64,000 nucleotides of DNA, from the NCBI RefSeq assembly GCF_024713975.1, contig NC_091094.1, forward strand, positions 15,595,001 to 15,659,000, given 5' to 3'. How positions within the stretch are numbered: the stretch's first letter is position 1; each line of letters begins with the position of its first letter. Origin of the DNA: Paralichthys olivaceus. Taxonomy: Eukaryota > Chordata > Actinopteri > Pleuronectiformes > Paralichthyidae. A program made the position numbers and the translations under genes. Below are positions 1-13,274 of this stretch, piece by piece. The notes under the pieces are model-generated. The model was not told the DNA's origin, searched no databases, and saw only the letters and a program-made list of their open reading frames with translations.

Positions 1-1
1 C

Positions 2-1378
2 CTGAGGGACATCAGGGCTCAGTATGAGACCATCGCCTCAAAGAACATGCAGCAGTCAGAGGACTGGTACCAGTCCAAGGTAGGCAGACAGCTAAAATGA
101 CAGATAATAACAGGAGCACAGGAACACACATTCATTCCAGTGTATTTCATCTTTTGTCCTGACAGTTTGTCGATCTGACTGAGTCTGCAAAGCGCAACAC
201 TGACGCGCTGAGGCAGGCCAAGCAGGAGGCCAATGAGTCCAGGAGGCAGATTCAGTCCCTCAACTGTGAAATTGATGCTGTGAAGAACACGGTGAGGCCA
301 AGAACCACTCGTTGATTTTCTATATCAATCACTTATGTGGTGTTATCAATGAGAAAACAATTTCTCATTTGGTGACGTGCTGTTGTGGTCTTCAGAATGA
401 AGCTCTGCTGAGGCAGATGCGTGAAATGGAGGACCAGTTTGGCAATGAGATTGCCAACTACCAGGACAGCGTGGGCAGACTGGAGGACGAGATCCGCCAT
501 CTGAAGGAGGAAATGGCTCGCCACCTTAGGGAGTACCAGGACCTCCTCAATGTGAAAATGGCTTTGGACATCGAGATCGCCACTTACCGTAAACTGCTGG
601 AGGGGGAGGAGAGCAGGTGAGGGAGAACATTCCGTGTCTCAAGTACAGGTTTTTACAGAAATGTTCCATTCCATAGACTTACAAATATACAAGATGTGAT
701 AAAAAGCATAAAAGAAAGCCTTGAACAGCATTTTCTTTGATTTTGATCTACACGTACTTCAGTTAAAAACCTCAGAGCAATAGAGCAAATTCCTTTTATC
801 ATAACAGGTTAGTAAATAAATCCATAATCTCATATTTCTGTTTAGGATTACTGTCCCCATCTTAAACATCGGTATGAGCAATCACTTTGGAGACCGAGGT
901 AAGATTCTAAGTTTCTCATACCTCATATCTCATTTCACAGTCTCAGGGCTTCTTTTTAATTTATTTCAATTATACGTCAAACCACTGAAACCATCAAAAA
1001 CAGAGAAAAAATCTATTTGTGGAATGCAAATGTATCTTCATGTAAAAAACTCAGCAGCACTTTAATCTCACTCTTCATAGACTATGAACAAACTCCAGAC
1101 AGCGGGAGCAAGAGGACTGTGCTGATAAAGACAGTTGAGACTAGAGATGGAGAGGTACAACAATTTATAGAAAATGAAAAGACATAATGCGAAAATAACT
1201 ATTATTTGCATTATGGATATTGTGAGGAACATACAAAATATTACTTTAAAAAATGTGAAAACATATTTGAGCTAATCTGACAGTTTTTTCCTGTCAGGTG
1301 GTGAAGGAGTCTAGGAAGGAGAAGGAGAGAGACTCAGGCCGCAGTGATGGAACCGACAAGGAGGATAAGGAGGACTAG
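2..1378 (+). CDS. Type III intermediate filament protein, 3' part (peripherin-like)
   Basis: The 5' part lies outside the window. Exons seen: 2-79, 166-291, 396-616, 846-898, 1081-1154 and 1298-1378, with stop TAG at 1376-1378. The 126-bp and 221-bp exons match the usual sizes of the coil-2 exons of type III filament genes. The protein is the end of the alpha-helical rod, closing with the helix-termination motif [14 protein letters not shown], then a tail with [21 protein letters not shown], which is typical of the desmin/vimentin/peripherin/GFAP group. The last 22 or so residues are unusually rich in Lys, Asp and Glu. Such proteins assemble into 10-nm cytoplasmic filaments. The tail and the linkage to mcrs1 favour peripherin (fish plasticin), but desmin- or vimentin-like cannot be excluded, so no symbol is given. 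Confidence 0.9.
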
Positions 1379-1904
1379 ATGGAATCTGGTTAGAGAATGT
1401 GAAGGCCAGTGCCATCGTAGAAAAACAAACATTAAAAAAAGAGAAAAAATCAATTCGAAAAAAGAACCTGATAAATATATATATAGTCCTCATTGCCACT
1501 AGTTATGTGTTTATCTGTTGAGCAAAGAGTCTCAGTGTAGGTGCAATGTTGAATGAATTCCTTTAGACGGTGTCACCTTGGTGCTATTTAAGCCCCCAAC
1601 TTTTGCTAACACAAACCACTTTATTAACGTACCACCCGAGGCCTTGATTTACAGTGCAATCCTGTGGAGTGCTTAGACGACCACACATTTATAGCAGCGT
1701 GTTACACTACAGGCTACAATATCCAAACTACAGGCTAAAATAACTAGGTTAGTTGCAGGATGTTAGAAGATTGAGTCGTAGATATGACTGTGCTTATCAA
1801 CCTTCTGACTCAACACACCTCAAAATACAGATCGAGAATAGATTCACTTGTTGGCATTTGTTTTAGAAGCTTGGCTATCCTCTTAATGTGCAAATCAACA
1901 AATC

Positions 1905-1910
1905 AATAAA
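1905..1910 (+). promoter_or_regulatory. Candidate poly(A) signal of the filament gene
   Basis: An AATAAA hexamer lies about 530 bases after the stop codon, and another AATAAA follows near 2054. Either could end the transcript. The sequence shows only the hexamers. Confidence 0.4.
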
Positions 1911-2276
1911 GACATGGATCATCAATACACATAGCAGACAGGAAATTTTGACAGTTAAAATACGACTGTCACCAACTGACAAGACTTTGGCTGAATGTGC
2001 TTTGCAATGCTGTGTGTATCTGGCAACACTGAAGAATAAATATGTAAGTGCAAATAAAGTTAATTGGAGCAAATCTGTGTTGTTTTGTCATTCCACTTAT
2101 GACGAGTGAATCAATTACAATTAATGTTGTGTTAAAACGTGGGCATAACCTTCACTCATATGCTGTCAAGTCAGTCAGGTGCTTTCAGGGACAATCACAA
2201 AACAGAGCATCTCACTTCCACTGGTCTATGGCTAGAAGAAAGGACAGTTATTTCAAGGAGGAAATGTTTTTTTTCC

Positions 2277-2470
2277 TGTGTCTCTTTGTTGATTTATTTG
2301 TCAGCAGGATTATGCAAAAACAACTCAAACTAATTTCTACCAAATTTAGTGGAGGGATTACGCCTGAGCCTGGGAAGAACCCATTAAAACGTAATGCAGA
2401 GGTGTATCAAGCAGGATTTTTTCAATCATTGTTTGGCCTTGGTGGAGATATGTGCTCTATTGAGTCATGC
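2277..2470 (+). repeat. Dispersed repeat family A, copy 1
   Basis: A diverged copy of the repeat found at least nine times in this window. It shares the core GTCAGCAGGATTATGCAAAA, then a TTTCTACCAAATTTAGTGGA-like stretch, a GGAAGAACCCATTAAA stretch and a 3' end resembling GGCCTTGGTGGAGATATGTG. The short open frames across it are a by-product of the repeat and not genes. Confidence 0.65.
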
Positions 2471-3214
2471 TAATTATATTAGTGAATTCTGAACTGAGTG
2501 GAAAACACAACAGGGTTTAAACCTGTACTCTTCTTATAGGTGACTACCATGGCATGGGTATTAGCTCCATGTAAAGGCCTGTGTCCAGACTATTTATAAG
2601 AACCGTTTTTTTATTAATCAGGTATTTAAGGCATTAATTGTCAGTCTCAACTCAACTCTGTATGCAGATACGTTGTTTTGAGCATATAGAATATACAACA
2701 TTTTATAATGGATCTTAAGACAGCTCATTATAAAAAAGTATATAATACCTGTACGTGGCTTCTCTTCTCTTAGGCTTTAGACGTCTGGTAGTTCAGGAGG
2801 CTGCCTAAAACTTCTTCACCTTTAGTAGTTCACTCCATGATCATGCATCACCCATTCCTTGCCAGTGGAATGACTTCTACATAAGCGTGGATCAGAACGG
2901 TTGCAGGATTTACACATTTCTTCTTCTTTGGGGTTCATCTGCAGCTTAAATCCATGAAGTTGCAATACAGCCATCTTCTGGAGTGATTTCCCTTTAGATG
3001 TTTTCAGATTTTCCTCTTCAGTCCAGTTTTCTTTAGAAAATTAAACAATGCTTCCTGCCTTGTCCACTGCCATCACACTCCAGTCAAGTCAATGACCTGT
3101 GCACCTGCTCCTGTTAGCACTTTTCATTTCCTCCGTCATGTCCTTTCTTTCCATTCCACATTTCCTGCAGTAAACATATGCATGTTCTACTGTTTCTGGT
3201 ATCTGACAGTTGCT

Positions 3215-3325
3215 GTGTCTCAATTCAGGGGCTGCACCCTTTGGAGAACATAGTCTACCCGGCCAACGAAGGCCGCCTTCTTCGTAGGTTGAGTATAACG
3301 TGAAGGCCAAATTGAAATGAGACGG
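3215..3325. mobile_element. Small palindromic MITE-like element
   Basis: The left end GTGTCTCAATTCAGGGGCTG and the right end CCAAATTGAAATGAGAC are imperfect inverted repeats (GTCTCAATTC against GTCTCATTTC). They enclose about 80 bases rich in GAAGGC/GCCTTC, so the whole can fold back. This is the structure of a non-autonomous DNA transposon remnant common in fish genomes. No transposase frame is present. The family is not assigned. Confidence 0.5.
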
Positions 3326-3699
3326 TCTTGTCAACAGAAGACACTTACTGTTTTAGCCTGACAACAGAGCTGAAGTTGGACATGCCAAGAACATTTGACT
3401 GCCCCTTGATTCGATTTCAAAATACATTTCGTTCACTGTTAGGTTGAACAGCAAGCATGTTGAATGCTTCGACACCGACCCGCAGTGCATCCTGGGATGA
3501 GATGGGAAAGTTGTTTTTTTTAAATCTTGTGCACACAAATTATAATATTCAAGGAACAATTTCTAATGCACAAGATACATCTTTTGGGACCTCTGGGGGC
3601 CATAGCTTCCGTATAATGTGAAGAGTACCTAGTTTAACTTCTCAGGCAACACTTTAGCTCAAACTGCAAGCAAATTCAAGTGACTTCACAAAGTCAGGC

Positions 3700-3997
3700 C
3701 TATCCAAACCTCAACATGGCTTCAATCGCAACTCTCTCCATCAGAGCGTGACCTCTGTCATGTGATCCATGAAGCTCCTTGTGTCGCAGCCCGGGTTTGT
3801 GCTGCCTGGAATACAAAACCGAGGGTGTCACTATCACCGGTGGTGACGACATTCTGCATCCGGTGTGTTGGCGCGAGACTTGTCTGCTCGGTCAGGTCAG
3901 AGACTTCAGACTGACGCCATCGCTACACGTCTTCTCAAAGACTGAGCTCCTCCAGCTGCTGAACACGACTCACGAGGAGCAGCGCTCACACCTGCAG
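3700..3997 (+). other. Probable 5' non-coding exon and promoter region of timeless
   Basis: A GC-richer block ends in a good splice donor, CTGCAG followed by gtaact at 3998. The next acceptor on this strand, ttcag ending at 4910, opens the exon carrying the timeless start codon one base later. The segment has several short ATG frames (for example 3716-3751 and 3769-3846) that would be upstream ORFs. The transcription start cannot be placed from sequence, so the left border is approximate. It could instead be unrelated to timeless. Confidence 0.5.
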
Positions 3998-4911
3998 GTA
4001 ACTGTGCTGTTCTCTGAAGCGGACCGGAAGTCCCAGCGCGCCGAAGTCAGGCTGCTGCAACCGAAGCTAACCAGCGGCTACATAACATTAGCAACAAGTG
4101 GAGCACATACTGCAGCTCATGTAAACTAATGTCATGTTACATTGTTCCTGCTTTCACCTGCACGTCTCTTTAATGCTCCAGCTGAGAGTGGAACAAATTC
4201 TACTCCTTCATATTCTGCTGCAATCAGGCAGTCTCATCTTAATCTACCATAATAATCATTATTTCTAGATAATATTCTGAATTATATTGAATTGACCAGA
4301 AAAATAGATTATACATTATTTTTCTCAGAATTTTATTGTAGTAATAGTACAAACAATTAAGTACCTAAAGTACAAGTACCTCAAAATTGTAACTAACTGT
4401 TGTTCTACCTCAGATTTGTGAAATGTTTTGCTGTTTATCATCATTTTTTTCTGCTCATTCACTCAGGAGCAACAATCAGTCTATAAACTCGGTAGAAATT
4501 ATAATTTTATTATAATCATGATTATTACCAATAATAACTGATGTGGAAAAAAAGGGGACATGCAATTTTTGGTCAAAGGTAAAATGTGTCACAACAGACA
4601 ATTATAGATCGTAGTATTACAGAGATGCCCTGGCCTTCAAATCATAAGCTCCATGTACAAGAGATCATGCTTGTTTACAGAATTCCTGCTTAACTTGTGA
4701 CTTATATTTCAATGAAAACAATCACAATATGATTCATTTTGCATGTTTACATCTCTTGTTGACAGTGTAGGTCCACTTCTGTTAGACAGTTTATTCATTG
4801 TCGTATTGTAAAAAACAGCTGTTGTCTTGATTTTGAGATGCTGAACATTTGTGTCTTCGTCCTTCTCACCTTTTCCTTTGTGCTGGCTGACGGTGTATGT
4901 ACGTATTCAGG

Positions 4912-7900
4912 ATGAACTGTGAACTTCTGGCAACTTGCAGTGCTCTTGGCTATCTGGAGGGTGACACCTATCACAAGGAAATAGATTGTTTGGGTGAGTT
5001 GTCTGAAGTGTTCAAATATTTATTTACTAAGACGAAAAAGATATTTATCTTTTTGCATTAAAATCAGTCATTGGTTAACTGTTCCCTGTCTATATTGCAG
5101 AGAGTGTGAAAGACTTGATCAGGTATTTACGCCATGAAGATGATACCCGTGATGTCCGCCAGGAGCTGGGTGCAGGCCAGATAGTACAGAATGACCTTCT
5201 GCCTATTATCATTCAACATGGACAAGATAAAGCCTTATTTGATGCCTCTATCAGGTAAAAAAAATCTCACATTACAATGTTATGCCATTTTCTTTTTCAG
5301 TTTTGATTGGAAGCTGTAGTTGTTAATTGTTAATTGAAAAATAAGATAAAGAATGTTGCTCATATGACTCCTATCTGCTTTTTCTCAGGCTCATGGTCAA
5401 CCTCACTCAACCTGCTATGCTTTGCTTTGGTAAAGTCCCTGACGACCCTGTGTTTAGACATCACTTTCTGCAAGTCACATCTCATTTACAAGCCTACAAA
5501 GAGGTACCTGTCCTCATGTAATTGTAAAATCACTCTATATTTTATGTTTTATATGTATATTTATACAGTAAACATTGTGGTGTAGGATTTAGCACAATGT
5601 CCTTTTTCTTTTCAGGCATTTGCCAGTGAAAAGGTGTTTGGCATTTTAAGTGAGACGTTGTACAACCTTCTGCAACTGGTGAGTGTTTTACTGGTAATCA
5701 TCTTTGCCTCCATCCTGCCTGTTGACTAGATTATAAAATACTTCTATTTGTTGGTGTTTTTCTCTGTCAGGACTGGGAAGAGAGGCAGGAGGAGGATAAC
5801 TTACTGATCGAGAGGATCCTGCTTCTGGTCAGGAATGTGCTTCATGTACCTGCAGACCCCTGTGAAGAGAAGGTCTGACCCTAACCCTTCTCATCAAGAC
5901 AAACCTCTTGGTTTTTCTTTCACCTCAGCTACCTCTAATTCCTCCTTCCCCAAACTCTGTCTGTTCCCTTCACTGTAGAAAGTGGATGATGATGCCAGCA
6001 TCCACGACAGGCTGCTGTGGGCCATTCACATGAGCGGATTTGATGACCTGGTAAAGTTCCTGGCGTCATCACAGAGTGAGCAGCAGTGGAGCATGCATGT
6101 GTTGGAAATCATTTCCCTCATGTTCAGAGACCAGGTTAGATTGAATATATTGATGTTGTTCACATAAAGATTGTCAGCTGTTTTCTGTGTTTGAGCTCCT
6201 CCTCTTTCTCTCCTGCAGACCCCGGAGGCTCTGGTGAGCGCCGGTCAGGCTCGTTCAACGGAGGAGAAGAAGAGAGACTGTCAGGAGCTGGAGGCGTTAA
6301 GGCAGAAGGAGCACGCAGAGAAACGGTCTCGCACTTTACAAAGAGGAACCAGGTGACGCACAAGATGTTCTTTACTGTCAAGGTTACAAGATGGAACAAT
6401 GGACATAAAGTGTAGATTCAACTCAGCTTTATTAAAATAATAACCTTTACACTTTTCAAGTTACTTAAAGCTGCTTTACATAGTAAGGAAAATAGAAATA
6501 AAACAAACCAAGTACAGACAATAACAAGTATGTTTGTTGGAGATATTAGTGAAAGAATGACTACCAGACTGAAAAATATTTGTTTGCTCTATGTGACAGT
6601 TTTTGTGATGATCTTTTTCTTTCAGACACTCTCGCTTTGGAGGATCCTATGTTGTCCAAGGTCTCAAGGCAATCGGAGACAAAGATGTGATCTATCACAG
6701 AAATCTTCATAATGTAACTCCACTCGTCTGTCATGTGAAGAAATCCTAGTAATCACAACCTTAACACAAGTGATTTTAATACAAGTCTGTATGTTTTTGT
6801 TTCTTAGTTCAAACAATACACTCATGACACAGGCAAAGCAGTGAGACGGGTTCCCAAGAGGAATCGACAGGCCAAGGAATGTAAGGAGAAACGGCGTTCT
6901 GCCTTAAACGTGCGACTCTTCCTACAAGAGTTTTGCATGGACTTCTTGGAGAACTGCTACAATCACCTCATGTACCTGGTCAAGGTAAGACTCAGTGTCA
7001 TGAATGAGTCATTGTATTATATTTTTTCTTTGTAGAAAAAGTCAAACAGCAGTTTTGTTTATTTACCATTGACATCCTACACTCTCTTGTTGGAGTTAGT
7101 TGGTTTTTGACTTGTTTCCTCTTGTCCTCCACAGGAAAGTCTGATTCGAGAGCAAACTCAGCAACATGATGAAACCTATTACCTCTGGGCCCTCAGCTTT
7201 TTCATGGCCTTCAATCGTGGCAACGGTTTCCGTGCTGACTTGGTTTCTGAGACCATTTCCATCCGTGCCTTTCACTTCATTGAGCGCAACGTCACCAACT
7301 ACTATGAGATGCTGCTGACCGACCGCAAAGAGGCCACATCCTGGTCCCGCAGGTAAGAAGATCACTCTGAAGCAGACCTGCAAACATTTCGTCAACCTGA
7401 GGGTTGACGTCAGGTTTATGGCAAAATCTATAAAGTGACACAGGTTGAACCTAAACCACAAAACAACCGGACTTGTTATTGAGTATAAATTCATACCATA
7501 ACTGTGTCTCTGTGTATTTTTCAAGCAACCACGAAGTTACCTTTGCATAATAAGCAATACAATTAAAGTCTGAATTCCTGACAACGTTGTGGTTTAGATG
7601 TTGTTTCAACTCTTCAGCATTTAAATGTTTGTTGGCAGGTGTTAAGAAAAACGTATGGGCCCAGACTGATGTTTCTTTTTCTTCTCTAGGATGCACTTGG
7701 CTCTGAAGGCATATCAAGAGCTGCTGCTGACTGTGAATGAGATGGATCGCTCACAGGATGACAGCATCCGTCAGAGTTCTAATGTTATTAAAAGTAAGAT
7801 GCTCAAAGACCTTAAATTTGGAATTGAATGTGATATACAGCCTGTTTTGGGGCTAACTGGACTCAAAGCACAGTTGACACATGTTCTCTCATCATTCCAT

Positions 7901-10900
7901 TTTGCTTCAAATAAGGATTTGTTTATACAGCAAAGACATTATTCGATTTCAATTCTTGTTTTAGATATTTAATGTGTCAAAATTATCATTTCATCTATTT
8001 GTTGTAACCTTCTAGGTAACATCTTCTACCTGATGGAATACAGGGAGATTTTTCTGACGTTGCTGAGGAAGTTTGATGAAACCAAACAGCCTCACTCTTA
8101 CCTCAAAGACTTGGTGGAGTCGACTCATCTCTTCTTGCGCATGTTGGAACGTTTCTGCAAAGGTCGCAAAAACTTGATGGTTCAGGTAATTTCTTCTGTT
8201 AGTTTTCCAGTGCATGTGTTTATGTTTTCCATTAGCACCTGCTTAGATGATTATTATGTATCTGTGGTTACTCTGCAGAGGAAGAAGGTGAGGCGGAGAA
8301 AGTCTCGAGGTGATAAAAATCTTCCAAATCCAGACACTACTCCAGAAGCGCTCGCGGAAAGCTGGAGGATTGTGGAGGAGGAGCTGAAGTCTTCAGGGTT
8401 TCAGGTCGGTGTAAGATTTGTCTCCAAGAGGGAGCAGAGAGCGTTTATCGTCTGAATTTTTGTCGTGTTTTAGAGGAAGATTATCAGAGGCACATTCTAC
8501 ACAGGAGTATTTCACATCTGAGAGTTTTTCTAAACTTGAAAATGTTTTTCTATTTTGCTGTGCACAGTTGTCAGAGTCTTTGACTGAAAGAATTGTGCCA
8601 TTCGATGCAACATCTGAAACTCCTCTTGAGGAGCAGCGGACTGAGGCTATGGTACGAGTTAAGGACGCCCTGCTGGCTCGACTGGGACCAGAAGCACTGG
8701 CACTGCTGCGTGCTGCCAGGTCAGTTAGACTCAGTTAATTTTATTAACAATCAATCTGTCCACAATTTTTTTTATTTGTTTTTTGCTGACAGTTCTGACA
8801 GACATTTGAAAATGCTTGATTTTTCCGAACCAACAGTCCAAAATATTTGTTAATTTAAGATTGTCCTCTTGTTGTCCTCAGAGAGGTGTGGCCGGAGGGA
8901 GACGTGTTTGGTTCAGCTGATGTGGAACCTGAGGAGGAACTGGAGCTGCTCAAACAGATCCTGCACGCCAACCTGCCAAGTAAAACAATAATGACCCTTT
9001 GTACTAACTTAGGCTACATTTAATGATTATTTTGAGAATTGTTCCCTCCGTTTTTTTTTTCTTGATAATAATTTACCACTAAACTACTAGGAGACCAATT
9101 TTCTTTCGATTGACAAATTATTGCAGCTCTACTTTGTACCAGAGCATCTATGTGGCGTTCAAACGTTACCTTGTCATTTCAGGTTCCTCTCCTCCTGAGC
9201 CTGTGGTAGAGGAGGATGATGATGGATTAGAGTTAGAAGAAGAAGAGTTAGAGTCTGTCCAAGTTTCTGAAACCGAGTTTAACTTTCTAGACTTCCTCAA
9301 AAAGTAAGCGAAACAGTTGCACTAACTTTGAGGACAACATTCATGACAGATACTTTTTCCAATGCTTCTTCAAAAACTTTGTGACCTTTTTAATAATTTT
9401 ACCCTTCTCAGGTTTGCCAGCCCCAATATTGTGCATCCATACCTTGTCCTATTAAAATCCTACTCAAAAAACTCTCCTCACACAAACCACTGCATCGCTC
9501 GAATGCTGCACCGCCTGGCCTTTGACCTCAAAATGGACGCCCTGCTTTTCCAGCTGTCGGTGTTCAACCTTTTCAACAAAATCCTGAGTGACCCGGCTGC
9601 AGCTGCTTACAGGGTACAGTAATCCCAGATAGGAGAAAGAATAAAAAGTTTTTGATGACATAGACTGTACAGTACATTAAATCCAAGATTCACCTTTCAT
9701 TCTGTCCTTCACAGGAACTGGTGACCTTTTCCAAGTATGTCCTGAACCGTTTCTTTTCACTGGCAAAACAAAACAACAAGGCATATGTTGAACTGCTGTT
9801 CTGGAAAAATGTGGGAGCTGTACGTGAGATGACAGAGGGCTACAGCCAAGAAGGGTCAGTTTCTCCCTTTTTTGTGTTTCTTTATTGTTAGAGTTTGTTT
9901 CCACCTTTTGTCTTATGTAAAATTTACCTTTGTTACTAAGTTATTGGTCACAAATGAGCTTTGATTCAATTTATTCAACTTGAATAGCACTCAGTAGAGC
10001 ACATATCTTTATCAAGGCACAACAGTCCCTTTAAATCCAATCTAGCTTCCCCAAGTTTAATACACTCGGATATAAGTTCCCTAAATGTGCCTGATTTTTT
10101 TTTTTTCTACCTAGATCCATGAATTATTCCCTGAGAAAACAGTGAAAATGTTGAAAAATGCCCTATGGTGCAATGTTAACGAAATATGTGCAGTGTTTCC
10201 CATAGGATTTTTTTTTTAGGCTAGTTGTCATTCGTCACACACAAACTGACGATCACATGTATTTATTATAAGCGAGGATGTCTGGTCATAAATCTGGATT
10301 GTTCCGTCACTTTACCCCTGATCTCCTGCGTGTCACGTCTCATCTGTTTTTTGTTTTGAAGGTGAATTGTTTTCCAATGTAGTTAAATACATGTCTCTTA
10401 AACTCTTAAGTGAATCAAACAAAGTAAATACTGTAATATATAACAAATGAGTAGATCCTGGTTTCTGCTATTTGAAATTGTGTCTCTCTCCATATATCAG
10501 AGAGGGAAAGAAACAAGCCTGGACTGAGGAGGAGGAAGAGGAGTTGCGCAAGCTCTATGAGGAGCACCGTCATTCTGGAGGTTGACTCTTTGTTATTGTT
10601 CCCACATCGTTTCTGTTTGTTGTGTTATATGATTAAGTTTCACGCTATGTACTTATGCATAGATTCTGCCACTCACTGTTCTTGTGTCTAGTGCCAGACA
10701 TAGTGGAGACTTTGCTGCCATTACTCAGCGACAGCACCCGAACTCGGCGGCAGGTCGTGACACAGCTGGTGCGTATGGGTCTGGTGGACAACGCTAAGGA
10801 ACTGAAGAAACAGAAGTATGTCCTCCACAAAGAATATGGAGAGTAATATTCTGCAGAAAGGCTTTACAAGGTTAACAATCTGTACTGATGCATTTTTCTC

Positions 10901-13211
10901 TTTCCCAAAGGATTGGTACCCGCATTGTGCTTTGGACTGAGGAGCAAGAGGAGGAGCTGCAGATGCTGTTTGAGGAGTACAAAGATTCTGATGGTACTGA
11001 ATTCGCTATGTGGTGCATGAGAGAATTAAGTGACCTTTCACTGTACCTGTCCCCTCTGTTCCAGTCCCTGTAGTCTCAGGAACACTTCATGGTCCTGACT
11101 CTCTTGTACTCTCACAGATGTGCTGGGTAATCTCCTGAAGAAGCTCACGGCCAAGCGGTCCCGTGCACGTGTGGTGGACAAGCTGCTCAGCATGGGCCTG
11201 GTGTCTGAGAGAAGAGAACTCTATAAGAAGAGAAGTCGTAATGCTCACGGGAAGAGCTCTGGAAAAAGAATGGTAACGTTATTTTAGATGTATGGTACTT
11301 ATGTCTTTTTAAGATAAGACTGTAAAAAAGATAAAGTATGTGAAGACTATCAAAATATAAGCTTCCTGTGATCCAGTGTTTTTAAAGAAATGGCATCTGT
11401 ACAATGGAGAACTTGTTTTTTTTGGCACAGACTGAAGAAGAGTTCCTGGCAGAACTAACACAAGGTGCTCCGGATGATTCTATGGACAGAGATGAGGAAG
11501 AGGATGAAGAGGATGAGTCTGAAGAGAGTGAGGAAGATGAAGAGCAAGAGAGGGAAAAATCCCAAAATGTCATGAGAAAGAGCCAAAGCGCGCACACCCC
11601 AGTGGAGAGGAGAGCTGATGTAGGCGCCATGGTCACTGCTCTGCATCAGGGAGGTGAGACTAAACTTCTTAGACAGTTTTACCACTTTACTTTCTTCACT
11701 TTATTTAAATTCAAATGGGCAAAAGCTGGAATGTCAAATATTTAATAAGAATTTTTGGATAAAATGTATTTTTTAAGATGATGCTAGAGTCTGTTTTTTA
11801 TCAGATAATTCAGTAAGTATTTGGAAGACTATGAATTATTTTTTCAAACTTTCTTGGACAACATGAATTATAAACTGATTTCATGTTTTATCAGGCATGT
11901 CTGGACCTCTGTTGTGGCTACAGAATTGTCTTAACAGAACCGCAAATGACCGTGAAGAAGATGGTAAGTGCAAACATTTTGCATTTACTTCATTTCTTTA
12001 ATTGATTGAAAGTTGTTTTAGGTTTGGTGGAAGTTAAGTGTGAGTAAATGAAATCGTTGCTGTCCAGGTTTCTCCCAGCCTGTGCCACTGGTCCCCCTGA
12101 CTGAGACCAATGAGGACGCCATGGACAACAAGAGCATCCAGAGGCTGTTACGCAAACTGGGGATGCGTGCACCGGCAAATGAACAGGTGTTTTTTTTATG
12201 ATGTCATCACCAAATCAGTGCTGTCACTTGTTCCTGTTTTGTTGCATTGGTAAAATAAAATAACAAGATGATTAATAATATAGAATAAGAAAGACATCAT
12301 ATAAAAAATAAACTAGAAGGGCACCCCTCCACCAAGGCCCATCACTCTCTTTATTATAAACCACCATTTTAAATCACTAGATCCACTAGATTTTATTTGA
12401 ATCTGTACCAACTTTCACATGTTTATAAATATCTTTCCCCCAGCTCCATTAATTATTCTCTGAGAAAGAGAAGTAAAGTAAAAAAACATTCCTGTATCTG
12501 TCTCCTGATCCAGATCTGATCCAAAGTTTCCTTGGTTCACGTCTTAACCCTCCACAAAATTCATAGTCATAATCTTGTTGACAAACAAACAATGCCAGTG
12601 AAAACATAACCTCCTAGGTGGAGGTAATTAACAGAGTTAATGTTTGATATCCAGGAAACTTTCTGGAGAATCCCAGCAGAGATCAGCGCATCCCAGCTCC
12701 GCAGTGCAGCTGCAGCTCTCACTCCGAGAGAGGACGAACCAAGAGTTGTTGCAGAGCAGGACGGGCCAACGAGTCAAACTGAAAAACACCTGGAGGAGGA
12801 GGAGGAGAAGGAGGAGGAAGAAGGAGAGGTGTCAGGTGAACAGAGAGCTCAGGCTCTGAGAGCTCTGCTGCTCGCACGAAAAAGGAAAAACGACACCACT
12901 GAGCATACAGGTATGTGTGGGACTTGCACAATCGTCACCTTGTGGTGTCAGATGACACCAGTTAATTACAGCTTTCTCACTTAGTGTAAGCATTACGTTA
13001 CATGCTGCACATTAAATTTACCTCAGCAACAACCTGCTTTGGCAAGTCAAGCAGCCAGGAATGTTGTATCAGAAGTGAGTCACTGTTTATGCTTTGATTT
13101 CCTGAGAATATACATAATTTCCCAAGAAAATAAGAGAAATCCACTGCAAGACTCAACTGTTGTTTTGACTTTGAATTGGAAATGTAAATTTCATCATGAC
13201 GCCTGTGTTTT

Positions 13212-13274
<63 letters not shown>

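Larger units (their letters stand above)
1379..3700. other. 3' UTR and spacer between filament gene and timeless
   Basis: No coding exon is supported here. The first 500 or so bases are probably 3' UTR of the filament gene. The rest is AT-rich spacer holding a CCTCC-type repeat copy (about 2277-2470) and a small palindromic element (about 3215-3325). Short open frames on both strands show no protein similarity that I recognise. Confidence 0.6.

Noticed and set aside
2048-2473. A 141-codon + frame downstream of the filament gene
   Set aside because: It starts at a non-coding point and most of it is the translated family-A repeat.
3089-3559. Two - strand frames of 81 and 68 codons upstream of timeless
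   Set aside because: The first crosses the palindromic element; neither shows a known domain or splice sites.
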